Positions 8,476-16,934 of a stretch of 64,000 nucleotides of DNA are shown one piece after another. This DNA comes from Planctomycetota bacterium (GTDB lineage Bacteria > Planctomycetota > UBA8742 > UBA2392). The DNA is taken from assembly GCA_020638635.1 (NCBI GenBank), contig JACKIE010000015.1:9868-73867 (forward strand), given 5' to 3'. The position numbers were made by a program, and so were the translations under genes. Positions within the stretch are counted from its first letter, which is position 1. Each line of letters starts with the position of its first letter. The notes under the pieces were generated by a model. That model had not been told where the DNA came from. It saw only the letters and a program-made list of their open reading frames with translations, and made no database searches.

Positions 8476-8707
8476 GGTCGTCTCCGCGCAAGGGCCGCTG
8501 CCAGTGTAACGTTGCCGCTTGACCGGCGATGCCGCAAGATTTCCGGCAATGAATCAACAATCACTTAACAAGGCCCGAGCAGATTCGATTGCCCGTTGCC
8601 GCACTATTCCGTGGCTTGTTTGGCGGGGAAGTGTCAGTATCACTGTCTCTTCAGCAGTCCGGGCGTGGCACGGGGCAGCTTGCGGCTATCAATGAAAGGA
8701 TTCGCCT

Positions 8708-10282
8708 GTGCGAGTCATTCTGGTTCACGTTCGTGACCCTCAGTTCTACGCGTTGCAGCAGGGCCACCGCGGCCCCACCGGCAACATCCAGGTGATGGGC
8801 TTCCCGCCCATCGGAATCATGAGCCTCTCGGCGGTGCTCAAGCGTGCCGGCCACGAGTGCATCATGTTCGACCAGGCCAACCCGGAGACGCCCAACGAGA
8901 AGATCATCGAGACAATCAAGGAGCAGAAGCCCGACCTGATCGGCCTCAGCTTCCTGAGCACCACGAGCTACCCCTACGCCAAGATTCTCGCGCGCGCGAT
9001 CCGCGCCGAGGTGCCGGACGCCAAGCTGGCGTTTGGCGGCGTGTTCGCCACCTTGAACGCGCTGCAGGTGAAGGAGCAGTGCCCCTACGTTGATTTCATC
9101 GCCCGCGGCGACGGCGAGCAGCTGATCCTGGACCTGCTGGACAACCTGCAGGACCCCAGCGGCGTGCAGGGCCTGACCTGGGCCAAAGACGGCAAGGTCG
9201 TCCACAACCCGGATCGCAAGCTGGAGCGCGAGCTGGACCAGTGGCCGGTGCCGGACCGCGAAAGCCTGAAGCTGGACTTCGTGGAATCGATGCCGCTGGA
9301 CGTGCCCGTGGTGCTGTCGCGCGAGAAGTTCACCACCATGCAGACCAGCCGCGGCTGCCCGTGGCCCTGCATCTTCTGCGACATCCCGATCTTCAACGAG
9401 GGCAAGTGGCGCTACCGCAGTGCGGAAAGCGTGATTGAGGAATTCAAGGTGCTGCAGAAGCAGGGCTACGGCAGCGTCTACTTCGTGGACGACCACTTCC
9501 TGCTGCAGCCCAAGCGCATCGAGGCGATCTGCGAGGGCATCATCCGCGAGGGCATCACCATCAAGTGGGGCGTGGAAGGCCGCGTGGACAGCGTGGTGCA
9601 GTCCCTGTTCCCGCTGATGGCAAAGGCCAACTGCCGTATCGTGATGTTCGGTATCGAGAGCGGCAGCCAGAAGATCCTCGACCGCCTGCGCAAACAGCAG
9701 ACCCTGGAGCAGATCGAGACCGCGGTGAAGAACGCCAAGAAGGCGGGCATCGAGATCGTGCACGGTTTCTTCGTGGTCGGCAGCCCCGACGAGAACGAAG
9801 AGGACATGAAGAAAACCTTCAAGTTCGCCGCGCGCCTGCCGCTCGACACCTTCGGCTTCAACCGCCTGTGCGTGTACCGCGGCACGCCCCTGTGGCACGA
9901 GTACATGTCGCGCGGCTTGGTGAATGACACCGAGGACTGGTACAAGTACTTCAAGTGCAGTGAAATCGACCCGACCTGCATGAAGGGGCCGGACATCAAC
10001 CGGGCCCGCGCCAAGGGCCTGCGCAGCCTGTTCTTCCGCAAGCTGTTCCTGCACCCATGGCAGACTTTCACACTGCTGCGCCGCTTCCTGCGCTATATGC
10101 CGATGAAGGACATTTACACCCTGCTCAGCAAGCCGTTCCGCGGCAAGCAGTCCGGCGCCACCCGCGCCGAAGTGCTGTCGCGCGCCGTCGAGCACCAGGA
10201 CATGAAGACCAACGCCGCGGACCTGACCAAGGTCAGCGACGAAGAACTCGAGGCCAAGCTGCAGCAGACCGCGAACAAGTAG
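8708..10282 (+). CDS. B12-binding-type radical SAM protein
   Basis: 524 aa from a GTG at 8708, with AAAGGA about seven bases upstream. An N-terminal Rossmann-like B12-binding-type domain (residues 1-150, including FPPIGIMSLSAVLKRAGHE) is followed by a radical SAM core. The CxxxCxxC motif is C217, C221, C224 (RGCPWPCIFCD). GIESGS (SAM-binding region) and VGSPDEN follow. No DxHxxG motif is seen in the N-domain, so cobalamin may bind without a protein His ligand, or not at all. The class includes BchE/HpnP-like methylases and cyclases. The substrate cannot be told. Monocistronic, ending at a bidirectional terminator. Confidence 0.8.
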   Translation: MRVILVHVRDPQFYALQQGHRGPTGNIQVMGFPPIGIMSLSAVLKRAGHECIMFDQANPETPNEKIIETIKEQKPDLIGLSFLSTTSYPYAKILARAIRAEVPDAKLAFGGVFATLNALQVKEQCPYVDFIARGDGEQLILDLLDNLQDPSGVQGLTWAKDGKVVHNPDRKLERELDQWPVPDRESLKLDFVESMPLDVPVVLSREKFTTMQTSRGCPWPCIFCDIPIFNEGKWRYRSAESVIEEFKVLQKQGYGSVYFVDDHFLLQPKRIEAICEGIIREGITIKWGVEGRVDSVVQSLFPLMAKANCRIVMFGIESGSQKILDRLRKQQTLEQIETAVKNAKKAGIEIVHGFFVVGSPDENEEDMKKTFKFAARLPLDTFGFNRLCVYRGTPLWHEYMSRGLVNDTEDWYKYFKCSEIDPTCMKGPDINRARAKGLRSLFFRKLFLHPWQTFTLLRRFLRYMPMKDIYTLLSKPFRGKQSGATRAEVLSRAVEHQDMKTNAADLTKVSDEELEAKLQQTANK

Positions 10283-10300
10283 TGGTTCGAGAACATGAAA

Positions 10301-10324
10301 ACGAGCCCCCGCATGGGGGCTCGT
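10301..10324. terminator. Bidirectional intrinsic terminator
   Basis: A perfect 10-bp stem, ACGAGCCCCC and GGGGGCTCGT, with a GCAT loop. The minus-strand side continues into TTTT. The plus-strand side has only a weak T tract (TTGGCTT). It separates the convergent radical SAM gene and the 10375 gene and can serve both. Confidence 0.8.
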
Positions 10325-10374
10325 TGGCTTGGAGCATGCTCTCCAGTGCGAAACGCACACCGGCAATCTTCAGG

Positions 10375-11013
10375 TTAGCCGGGATACGGGTCTTTCGGCA
10401 GGTTGCCCAGGTGCTCGTCGAGCGCGCTTTGCAGCTCCTGCACCGCCTTCTCCAGCTTGCTGACCGCGTTCTCACTCGGCTGAGGCGCTTCTGCTGCCGG
10501 CGCGGCGCCTTCCGGCGGCGCGGCTTCGGGCGGAGTCTTCAGCTCCGCAAGTTTCGCGTCGAGCTCCTTGCGCAGCTCTTCGGCCTGCTTTTGAAGTTGG
10601 CTCAGCATCTCTTCGGGCGACTCCGGCGGAGCGGCCGGTTCCGCGGAAGGCGGGGGCTCCGGCGCTTCGTCAGGTGGCTCGAAGGGGTTCAGCAACAGGT
10701 CCATCAACTCCTTGCGCTCAGCCTCGGAGATCGGAAGCGCACCGAACGCGGCTGCCATGGCGGGCGCAAATTTGGACGTATCCGGCATCTCGCCGGCTGG
10801 CGCTTCCTCGGCGGACGTCAAGTACGCGCGCAGGAACTCGAAGAACCACAGGGCGTGCTCCGGTGAGAAGCGGGCCGCCAGCAAAGCCAGCCCGTCGGGC
10901 GCTTCCATGCCGACCTCGCCCAGCGCCTGCCGGGACAGTGTCTCCATGCTGACACCCTGCGCGGCGAGTTCCTGCCCCACCTGATCCAGCATCTGGGCGA
11001 GGGGATCGCTCAT
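10375..11013 (-). CDS. VgrG-coupled helical protein with Pro/Ala/Glu-rich linkers
   Basis: 212 aa from the ATG at 11013, whose start overlaps the VgrG stop (ATGA). Residues 1-105 are a helical domain (LAQMLDQVGQELAAQG...). Low-complexity Pro/Glu/Ala segments follow, separated by two coiled-coil stretches (MLSQLQKQAEELRKEL, VSKLEKAVQELQSALDEHL). No signal or membrane segment. It is not a recognised T6SS adaptor (DUF1795, DUF2169, DUF4123). Tight coupling to the spike gene suggests a chaperone/adaptor, or a component loaded on the spike. Transcription ends at the 10301 hairpin. Confidence 0.6.
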   Translation of the reverse strand: MSDPLAQMLDQVGQELAAQGVSMETLSRQALGEVGMEAPDGLALLAARFSPEHALWFFEFLRAYLTSAEEAPAGEMPDTSKFAPAMAAAFGALPISEAERKELMDLLLNPFEPPDEAPEPPPSAEPAAPPESPEEMLSQLQKQAEELRKELDAKLAELKTPPEAAPPEGAAPAAEAPQPSENAVSKLEKAVQELQSALDEHLGNLPKDPYPG

Positions 11014-14000
11014 GACTTCGCACCTAAGCCCGCGTTTGATTTCAACCACTTCAGAATCGCCGTGACCCGTGCCATGCCGGCCTTGTCCACGGCGCTCTCA
11101 CCCTCCTTCGTGATTACAGGCGGCGACGGAACCACGGGCGGCAGGGGCAGGGGCGGAATCACGGGCTTGACCACCGGCGGCGTTGGCGCCGCGCCTCCCA
11201 GCGCGCCTACGCCAGTACCGTTAATCTTCACGTTGGGTCCGTCGATCGCGACGCTCGCGCCGCCGATCTTGACCGACGATCCGGAAAGCGTCAGCTTGCC
11301 CGCGGTGGCGATCGAGATCGCGCCAGTCGACTGGATCTTCACGCCCTTGCCGGTCTTTTCCTCAATGGTGATTCCCGAGCCGTTCAGGGTGATCTTGCCG
11401 ACATTGCTGTCCAGAACGATGCCCTTGTCCATCTTGCCCATCAGGTAAACGCCGAACTCTTCGCCGGCGGCGATACCTACCTTACCGTTGTTGGTTGCGA
11501 CGCCGAACGCCTTGCTGCTGATCAGGGTCTCCCCGTCGTTGATCACGATACCGGTGCCGTTCTTCGTGGGGCTGTATGTGCCCAGCACCTTGTTGCCCAG
11601 CGCCACCCAGGTGGAGCCGACGCGCACAGTGGCGTCGGCCATCTCACCGGGGCCCAGCATGGTGGCGGTGTTCATGGTCAGGCTGATGCAGCTGCCGACG
11701 GGTTGGGTCGGTTTGCCCATCACCAGCATGGTCATGCCGGTCTCGGCGGTGCTCAGCACGTGGCTGCCGTGCACGGTGAAGTCCTTCTCCGCGATCATGT
11801 CGATCGAGCCGGAGTCCGTCGCGATCAGGATGCTCTTGCCCTGGCCGTAGACCGCCATCGAGTTGCCGTCGCCCGCGCGCACCATGGTCATACCGTGGAT
11901 GTCGGCCTCGTCGACGCCCTGGATGGCCTTGCTCTTGGTGTACGCCTCGGTGAAGCTTTTCATGGTGAACAGTGTCGAGAAGAAGGTCGCGATGCGACTG
12001 GCCGCCGTGCCCAGTGTGTTGGCGCTCAGCATGATGCGTCGCTCGCGCTCCGGCCAGACGATGTTGCGCGGCGTCATCTTCATCTTGAGACCCTTGGCCA
12101 GCGCGCGCTGCAGCAGCTTCATCTGCACGCCGACAATGGCCAGCGTCAGAACCAGGTTCAGGATCGGCATGATGATGTTCGCGAGCGCCGCCGGCTGCTT
12201 GCCGGAGCGCTTGGCGTCGGTCTCGTAGGTGTACCCGATGGTCAGCCCCACCATCAGGGCGGCGATCGCGGCCTGGATCTTCTTGTAACCCGCCATCATC
12301 GACACCCCGACCATCGACGCGATCGAGACGGCAACAATGCCCTGGATCACCTTGCTTACCAGCGCGATGTCGGTCTGCATGGCCGCCATGCTCGCGACGG
12401 TGCTGAAGGACTTGGTGCTGTTTCCGACCGAGAAGCTGGCATCCGTCAGCACGCTCAGGTTCTGCCCCGCGAAGGTGCCCTTGTTGGAAAGGATGATCGA
12501 CTCTTCGCCCTCCAGGTCCTGCATCACGATCTTGGTGGCTTTGGTTGAGATGATGGTCTGGTCGCGGTTGCTGCTGACCACCGGCGACTTCTGCGAAGGG
12601 CCCGGTAGCGCGCCCACGATGAAGGGCTGGTCCGGGTCGCCGCCTAAAAAGCCCACCACCACCTCGGTGCCGTTGATCAGCGGCATGTGCATGCCGCGGT
12701 CCGGCCCGCCGTAGGGCTCCATCTTGCGGATCGGCGCCGAGGAGTTGTTCACGCTGCTGTCGTTGTCGAAGAACAGCCGCACCCGGTAGTAGCCGTCGTC
12801 GTCGATGCCGGGGTATGTCGCGCCGTCCTCGTTCTCCACGACGCCGTGCACGAAGCCCCCCACCTGAGGCCGCGGCGTGACGTGCGCCGGCCGGAAGGTG
12901 ATCGAGTTGGGAATCGCCTCGTACTCGTTCTTGTAGCGCGCGCCGCTGGCCTGGCCGCTGTTGACGTCCACGGTCTGCTCGCCCTGGTGGGTGACGCGCA
13001 CCAGCAAGTACTCGGTGCCGGCGTCTTCGACCGGGTTGGAGTTGATCTTGAAAGTGTAGCCGGCCGAAAGGGCGCGCACGTTGCTTTCGCCGAAGATGCG
13101 ATAGTTGGAGCCCAGGTACTCGTCCTTGCGCACCTCTAGCACGTTGGCGACGTCGAAGCTGGTGGTGTCGGAGTCGATCTGCACGTGGTCGCCGGTGCCG
13201 GGCGTGCCGATGTCGATCACTTCGCGGATGGGGCTGGTCGGGTCGCTGATGTTGTAGTCGGCCATGGTCAGCGTGTTGGGCACCAGGCTGTGGCGCCAGA
13301 GCACGCTGTGGATCGCTTCCTGCCGGCTGGCTTGCGCGCCGGCCTCATAGGCCACGCGGTTTTCACGTCCCGTGGAAAGCGGCAGGAAGCCTTCCTTTAC
13401 GTTGGTGAACACGGCTTTCTCGGCGTCTTCCTCCTGCTGGAAGTAGTAGGAGATGCCGTAGAACTCGATCCAGCGCGACAGAAAGTTCAGCGATGACTCG
13501 CGGTACTGCATGGTGAATGCGCGCGTGGGGTTCTGGTTCGAGATGCGCTGGTTGTCGGTTAAGACATCGACGTCGGCCTGGTCGCTCCAGGAGGCGCTCA
13601 GGATGCTCCAGAGAGCCTGGTCCACGAACACGCGGCTGACCACGTTCTGCGTGGCGCGCCACAGGCGGGGGACCAGCACGGTGCGATACAGGTAGCTGGT
13701 GCCGTCGTAACCGCGCAGCTCGAAGCTTTTCAGCATGCCGTGGATCAGCCGGGTGGTGTGTCCCACGGCGTCGTCCTTGGCCAGCGTCACCTCGCGCTGG
13801 ATCGAGAGGCAGCAGCGGCGCTTCAGGATGTTGCGGAAGTCGCTCGGCGCCGAGCGCGAGATCAGGTTCAGCTCGATGTGGTAGGGCCGCGCGATCTCTT
13901 CCGTGCCCGCAAAGGCGGTGACGTACAGTTCATCGGCGTTCTTGCCGGCATCGGAATCGAGCCAGCTGACCTTGAACATGAACGGCCGTTGTTTGGACAT
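11010..14000 (-). CDS. vgrG: VgrG-like spike protein with internal hydrophobic segments
   Basis: 996 aa from the ATG at 14000 (GGGAGAG upstream). Residues 1-375 match the gp27-like VgrG base. Residues 380-470 are the OB-fold with DDGYYRVRLFFDND, GMHMPL and GTEVVVGFLGGDPDQPF, the classical VgrG/gp5 signature. Three hydrophobic stretches follow at about 548-570, 575-592 and 606-627. A beta-repeat needle region comes next (about 700-940, alternating G/T/S strands such as KITLNGSGITI), then a Pro-rich tail and a short helix. Membrane-like helices between OB-fold and needle are not usual in VgrG. No other T6SS gene lies in the window. It probably caps a contractile injection machine and may itself carry a pore-like module. 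Confidence 0.8.
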   Translation of the reverse strand: MSKQRPFMFKVSWLDSDAGKNADELYVTAFAGTEEIARPYHIELNLISRSAPSDFRNILKRRCCLSIQREVTLAKDDAVGHTTRLIHGMLKSFELRGYDGTSYLYRTVLVPRLWRATQNVVSRVFVDQALWSILSASWSDQADVDVLTDNQRISNQNPTRAFTMQYRESSLNFLSRWIEFYGISYYFQQEEDAEKAVFTNVKEGFLPLSTGRENRVAYEAGAQASRQEAIHSVLWRHSLVPNTLTMADYNISDPTSPIREVIDIGTPGTGDHVQIDSDTTSFDVANVLEVRKDEYLGSNYRIFGESNVRALSAGYTFKINSNPVEDAGTEYLLVRVTHQGEQTVDVNSGQASGARYKNEYEAIPNSITFRPAHVTPRPQVGGFVHGVVENEDGATYPGIDDDGYYRVRLFFDNDSSVNNSSAPIRKMEPYGGPDRGMHMPLINGTEVVVGFLGGDPDQPFIVGALPGPSQKSPVVSSNRDQTIISTKATKIVMQDLEGEESIILSNKGTFAGQNLSVLTDASFSVGNSTKSFSTVASMAAMQTDIALVSKVIQGIVAVSIASMVGVSMMAGYKKIQAAIAALMVGLTIGYTYETDAKRSGKQPAALANIIMPILNLVLTLAIVGVQMKLLQRALAKGLKMKMTPRNIVWPERERRIMLSANTLGTAASRIATFFSTLFTMKSFTEAYTKSKAIQGVDEADIHGMTMVRAGDGNSMAVYGQGKSILIATDSGSIDMIAEKDFTVHGSHVLSTAETGMTMLVMGKPTQPVGSCISLTMNTATMLGPGEMADATVRVGSTWVALGNKVLGTYSPTKNGTGIVINDGETLISSKAFGVATNNGKVGIAAGEEFGVYLMGKMDKGIVLDSNVGKITLNGSGITIEEKTGKGVKIQSTGAISIATAGKLTLSGSSVKIGGASVAIDGPNVKINGTGVGALGGAAPTPPVVKPVIPPLPLPPVVPSPPVITKEGESAVDKAGMARVTAILKWLKSNAGLGAKS

Positions 14001-14070
14001 TCTGTGCTCTCCCTGAGTGGTGGGCATCTTGAGGAGCAACCCGGCGTCACACAAGACCTTTAGGGGTGAC

Positions 14071-14144
14071 ACGAAGCGGTCGTCCGAGCTAGTGTGCCCG
14101 TGCGACCGCCAAGGAAACCTGGTACCCCCGGTAGGACTCGAACC
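14071..14144. repeat. Duplicate of the tRNA-Lys 3' end and downstream flank
   Basis: Matches 14255-14328 over 74 ungapped bases. The part covering the tRNA CCA, acceptor and T-arm is identical. The rest is diverged. The copy stops inside the tRNA, leaving a 3' tRNA remnant. The pattern fits an attachment-site duplication left by an integrase-driven element, or a tandem duplication followed by deletion. Confidence 0.8.
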
Positions 14145-14240
14145 CCGCGACAGTCCAGTGGACTGTCGCGGACGCGAAGTAGCCGGGTGAGCCTGTCCGA
14201 CGAAGCCCAGGCGAAGTCGGAAGCCCGCCCAAAGGCGGGC
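14145..14240. terminator. Two strong hairpins downstream of tRNA-Lys
   Basis: A 12-bp perfect stem (14145-14156 with 14160-14171, loop AGT) and a 7-bp stem (14223-14229 with 14234-14240). They lie between the tRNA remnant and the intact tRNA on the transcribed side of the tRNA. No clear U tract follows, so they may stop or process the tRNA transcript, or belong to the inserted segment. Confidence 0.45.
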
Positions 14241-14303
14241 GACGCCCGGCGTAAACGAAGCGGTCGCGCAAGCCTGAGTGCCCGCGCGACCGCTAAGGAA
14301 ACC

Positions 14304-14378
<75 letters not shown>

Positions 14379-14599
14379 TCGCTTTGCGGGTTGCCCCGCT
14401 GGCGAAGGGGCATAGAAATAACCTGCAGGGCCCCGGTGTCAAGCCCCGGATAACTCTTCCGAACGATTCGGGGTTTCGTGTTACGTCGCGCCTTCGCCGG
14501 CCGTAATGCTGGTGATGCCCTGTATCCCCGAAAAACTGCTTTCGACACGCGCTCGCGCGCGGTTGAAGTTGCGACGTGCTGAGCTAGATTCGCCCCGCG

Positions 14600-15880
14600 A
14601 TGATTGAGGTCAAAGGCATCACCAAGTTCTACGGCGACTTCAAAGCCCTTGATGACGTGTCGTTCCACGTTGACAAGGGCGAAGTGCTGGGCTTTCTCGG
14701 CCCCAACGGCGCCGGCAAGTCCACCACCATGAAGGTGCTGACCACCTACATCAGCGCGAGCGAAGGCACCGCCAGCGTGGGCGGCTACGACGTTCACGTG
14801 TTCCCCCACGAAGTACGCAAACGCATCGGCTACCTGCCGGAAACCCCGCCGCTCTACGGTGACATGACCGTTGAGGACTACCTCAAGTTCGCCGGCGGCG
14901 CGCGCGGCCTGTCCGGTCACAAGCTGAAGGACCGGCTCGAAGCTGTGGTGGCCGACTGCGGCCTGCGCAACAAGCTGAAGTCGCGCATCGTCGAGCTTTC
15001 GAAGGGCTACAAGCAGCGCACCGGCCTGGCACAGGCGCTGATCCACGACCCGGAAGTGCTGATCCTGGACGAGCCCACTTCAGGCCTCGACCCCATGCAG
15101 ATCGTCGAGATCCGCAAACTGATCGAGCGTCTGCGCGCCAACCGCTGCATCATCTTCTCGACCCACATCCTGCAGGAAGCCACGGCCGTGGCCGACCGGC
15201 TGGTGATCATCAACGGCGGTAAAAAGGTCGCCGACGGCACGGTGGAAGAGCTCTCGGCAATGTACGTGGACGTGCAGTCCGTGCGCCTGCTGGTGAAGGG
15301 CGCCGACGCCAAGCTGGCCGAGCCCCTGCGCAACCTGGAGGGCGTGCAGGCCGTCGAGATGCAGCAGGGGCCAACGGGTTACGGTCGCTTCCTGCTGCGC
15401 GTGGGCGGCGGCGCCTGGGCGATTCGCAGCGCCTGCGAACACGTGGCCGACCTGGTTGCAAAGAACGGCCTGAAACTGGCCGAGCTGGCGCCCGAACGCC
15501 TGACGCTTGAGCAGGTGTTCTTACAACTTTTACGGCGCGGCAGCATTGACGCCGGCCCGGAAGCGAAGAAGCCCACGGAGGAGCTGCCCAAGGACGACGA
15601 ACCGCCGGCCAGGGTTAAAAAGGAAGAAAGCGAGCCCGCGGTGAAGCTGCCCGCCGATCCGGATTCCACGGCCGCTGCCACGCGCCTGACCGGCGAAGAG
15701 ACCACGACCGAGCATTACCCGGCCAGCGTTGGCTCCGAGACAGCCTGGGTTTCGCCGGACAGCAAGGTGGGTGATGCCTCGGTGGAAGACGCCTTCGACA
15801 CCGTGCAGCCCGAGACCGACACGCGCACCGCGGGCGACACCGAGTATTCTCCGCGCCTGCCTGACAAGGAGGGCGGATGA
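14600..15880 (+). CDS. ABC transporter ATP-binding protein, GldA-like, with acidic C-terminal tail
   Basis: 426 aa. Walker A is GPNGAGKST (34-42). The Q-loop region, signature LSKGYKQR and Walker B LILDEPTSGLD are present, followed by the H-loop STH. These place it in the ABC-2/GldA drug-export-type subfamily, which is usually near 310 aa. Here about 110 extra residues follow. They are rich in Glu, Asp, Thr and Pro and look disordered. It is the first gene of an export operon; its stop overlaps the permease start (ATGATG). It probably energises the permease at 15877 together with the GldG-like protein. Confidence 0.88.
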   Translation: MIEVKGITKFYGDFKALDDVSFHVDKGEVLGFLGPNGAGKSTTMKVLTTYISASEGTASVGGYDVHVFPHEVRKRIGYLPETPPLYGDMTVEDYLKFAGGARGLSGHKLKDRLEAVVADCGLRNKLKSRIVELSKGYKQRTGLAQALIHDPEVLILDEPTSGLDPMQIVEIRKLIERLRANRCIIFSTHILQEATAVADRLVIINGGKKVADGTVEELSAMYVDVQSVRLLVKGADAKLAEPLRNLEGVQAVEMQQGPTGYGRFLLRVGGGAWAIRSACEHVADLVAKNGLKLAELAPERLTLEQVFLQLLRRGSIDAGPEAKKPTEELPKDDEPPARVKKEESEPAVKLPADPDSTAAATRLTGEETTTEHYPASVGSETAWVSPDSKVGDASVEDAFDTVQPETDTRTAGDTEYSPRLPDKEGG

Positions 15881-16815
15881 TGCGCCCGATCTTCGTGCGT
15901 GAGCTGAAGGGCTACTTCGATTCGCCGATGGGGTTCGGCATCGTGGGCGCGTTCGTGGTAGTGATCATGCTGCTCAGCGTGCTGCTTGACCCGCTGGGCG
16001 GCGGCGGCGACTGGTTCGACCGCGGTGAGCTTTCGATGCGCACGTTCTTCGGCATCTTCCCGTGGGTGGCGGCCGTGGTGGTGCCGGCGGTCAGCATGCG
16101 GCTGTGGTCGGAAGACCGCCGCCAGGCGACTTTCGAGATGCTGATGACCATGCCGATCCCCACCTGGAAGATCGCCTTGGGCAAGTACTTCGCCGGGCTG
16201 GTGTTCCTGGCCTGCATGCTGGCGGCGACGGTTGCCTACCCGCTGATGCTGACGGCGTTCGGTGCGCCTGACTGGGGCCCCGTTGCGGGCGGCTACCTGG
16301 CATGCTTCCTGCTGGGCGCTGCGTTCGTGGGCGTGGGCCTGTTCGTCAGCGGCCTGACGGAAAACCAGGCGCTGGCTTTCTTCATGGCCATGCTGTTGTG
16401 CCTGGGCATCGTCGGCGTCGGCGAGCTGCGCGGCATGATCAGCGAGATGTCGCGCGAAAACCCGCAAGCCGCCCTGGTGCACCTGCTGAGCGTGCCGCTG
16501 GTGGGCCTCGGCGTGCTGGCGGCCGTGGTCGGGCGCGACAAGATTTTAGGCGTGACGGTGGTGGTGCTGGGCTTTGTCGCCAATGTCGCCGTGCACCTTG
16601 TAGGCGGCGAAAAGCCGGCCGAAGACAGCGTGCGCCTGGCCTCGCCGGCGGGTGAGGCGGTGACGGCGGCGCTGGCGCAGATCGCGGTGCTGGAGCATTT
16701 CCGTGAAATCGAGCGCGGCGTGGTGAACACCAACGGGCTGGTGTTCTTTGCCAGTTACGTGGTGCTGTTCGTGCTGCTGAACGTGTGGAGCCTGGAGTCG
16801 AGAAGGTACAGCTGA
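15877..16815 (+). CDS. ABC-2 type permease, GldF-like
   Basis: 312 aa, about six transmembrane helices, with the conserved first cytoplasmic motif 'LWSEDRRQATFEMLMTMPI' followed by 'WKIALGKYFAGLVFL', as in GldF/ABC-2 permeases. An embedded re-entrant segment (FHGxAMLLCLG-like) and a large periplasmic loop near 240-275 are apparent. Start ATG 15877 overlaps the upstream stop. It forms the membrane channel of the exporter with the ATPase at 14600. The substrate is unknown; in Bacteroidetes the homologues support gliding. Confidence 0.85.
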   Translation: MMRPIFVRELKGYFDSPMGFGIVGAFVVVIMLLSVLLDPLGGGGDWFDRGELSMRTFFGIFPWVAAVVVPAVSMRLWSEDRRQATFEMLMTMPIPTWKIALGKYFAGLVFLACMLAATVAYPLMLTAFGAPDWGPVAGGYLACFLLGAAFVGVGLFVSGLTENQALAFFMAMLLCLGIVGVGELRGMISEMSRENPQAALVHLLSVPLVGLGVLAAVVGRDKILGVTVVVLGFVANVAVHLVGGEKPAEDSVRLASPAGEAVTAALAQIAVLEHFREIERGVVNTNGLVFFASYVVLFVLLNVWSLESRRYS

Positions 16816-16821
16816 AGAACG

Positions 16822-16929
16822 GCAGGTTGTAGGTAACAGGTTGTAGGTTGTGGGTCTTTCAGGAGGAAGTGCGGTAGGAGAAGGAAGTCAGGTTGGGGTG
16901 TCCCCTACAACCTGAAACCTACCACCTGC
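16822..16929. repeat. Long imperfect inverted repeat (AGGTTGTAGG family)
   Basis: Arms 16822-16848 and 16903-16929 pair with only a few mismatches (GCAGGTTGTAGGTAACAGGT against its partner). About 54 bases separate them. Each arm is built from near-repeats of AGGTTGTAGGT. It lies between permease and GldG-like genes, and the right arm stops just before the ATG at 16935. In design it resembles the element at 31564-31670. Confidence 0.8.
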
Positions 16930-16934
16930 TTCTC

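Noticed and set aside
14089..14271. Possible second tRNA at the repeat
   Set aside because: Only the T-arm, acceptor and CCA are present; the anticodon half is missing.
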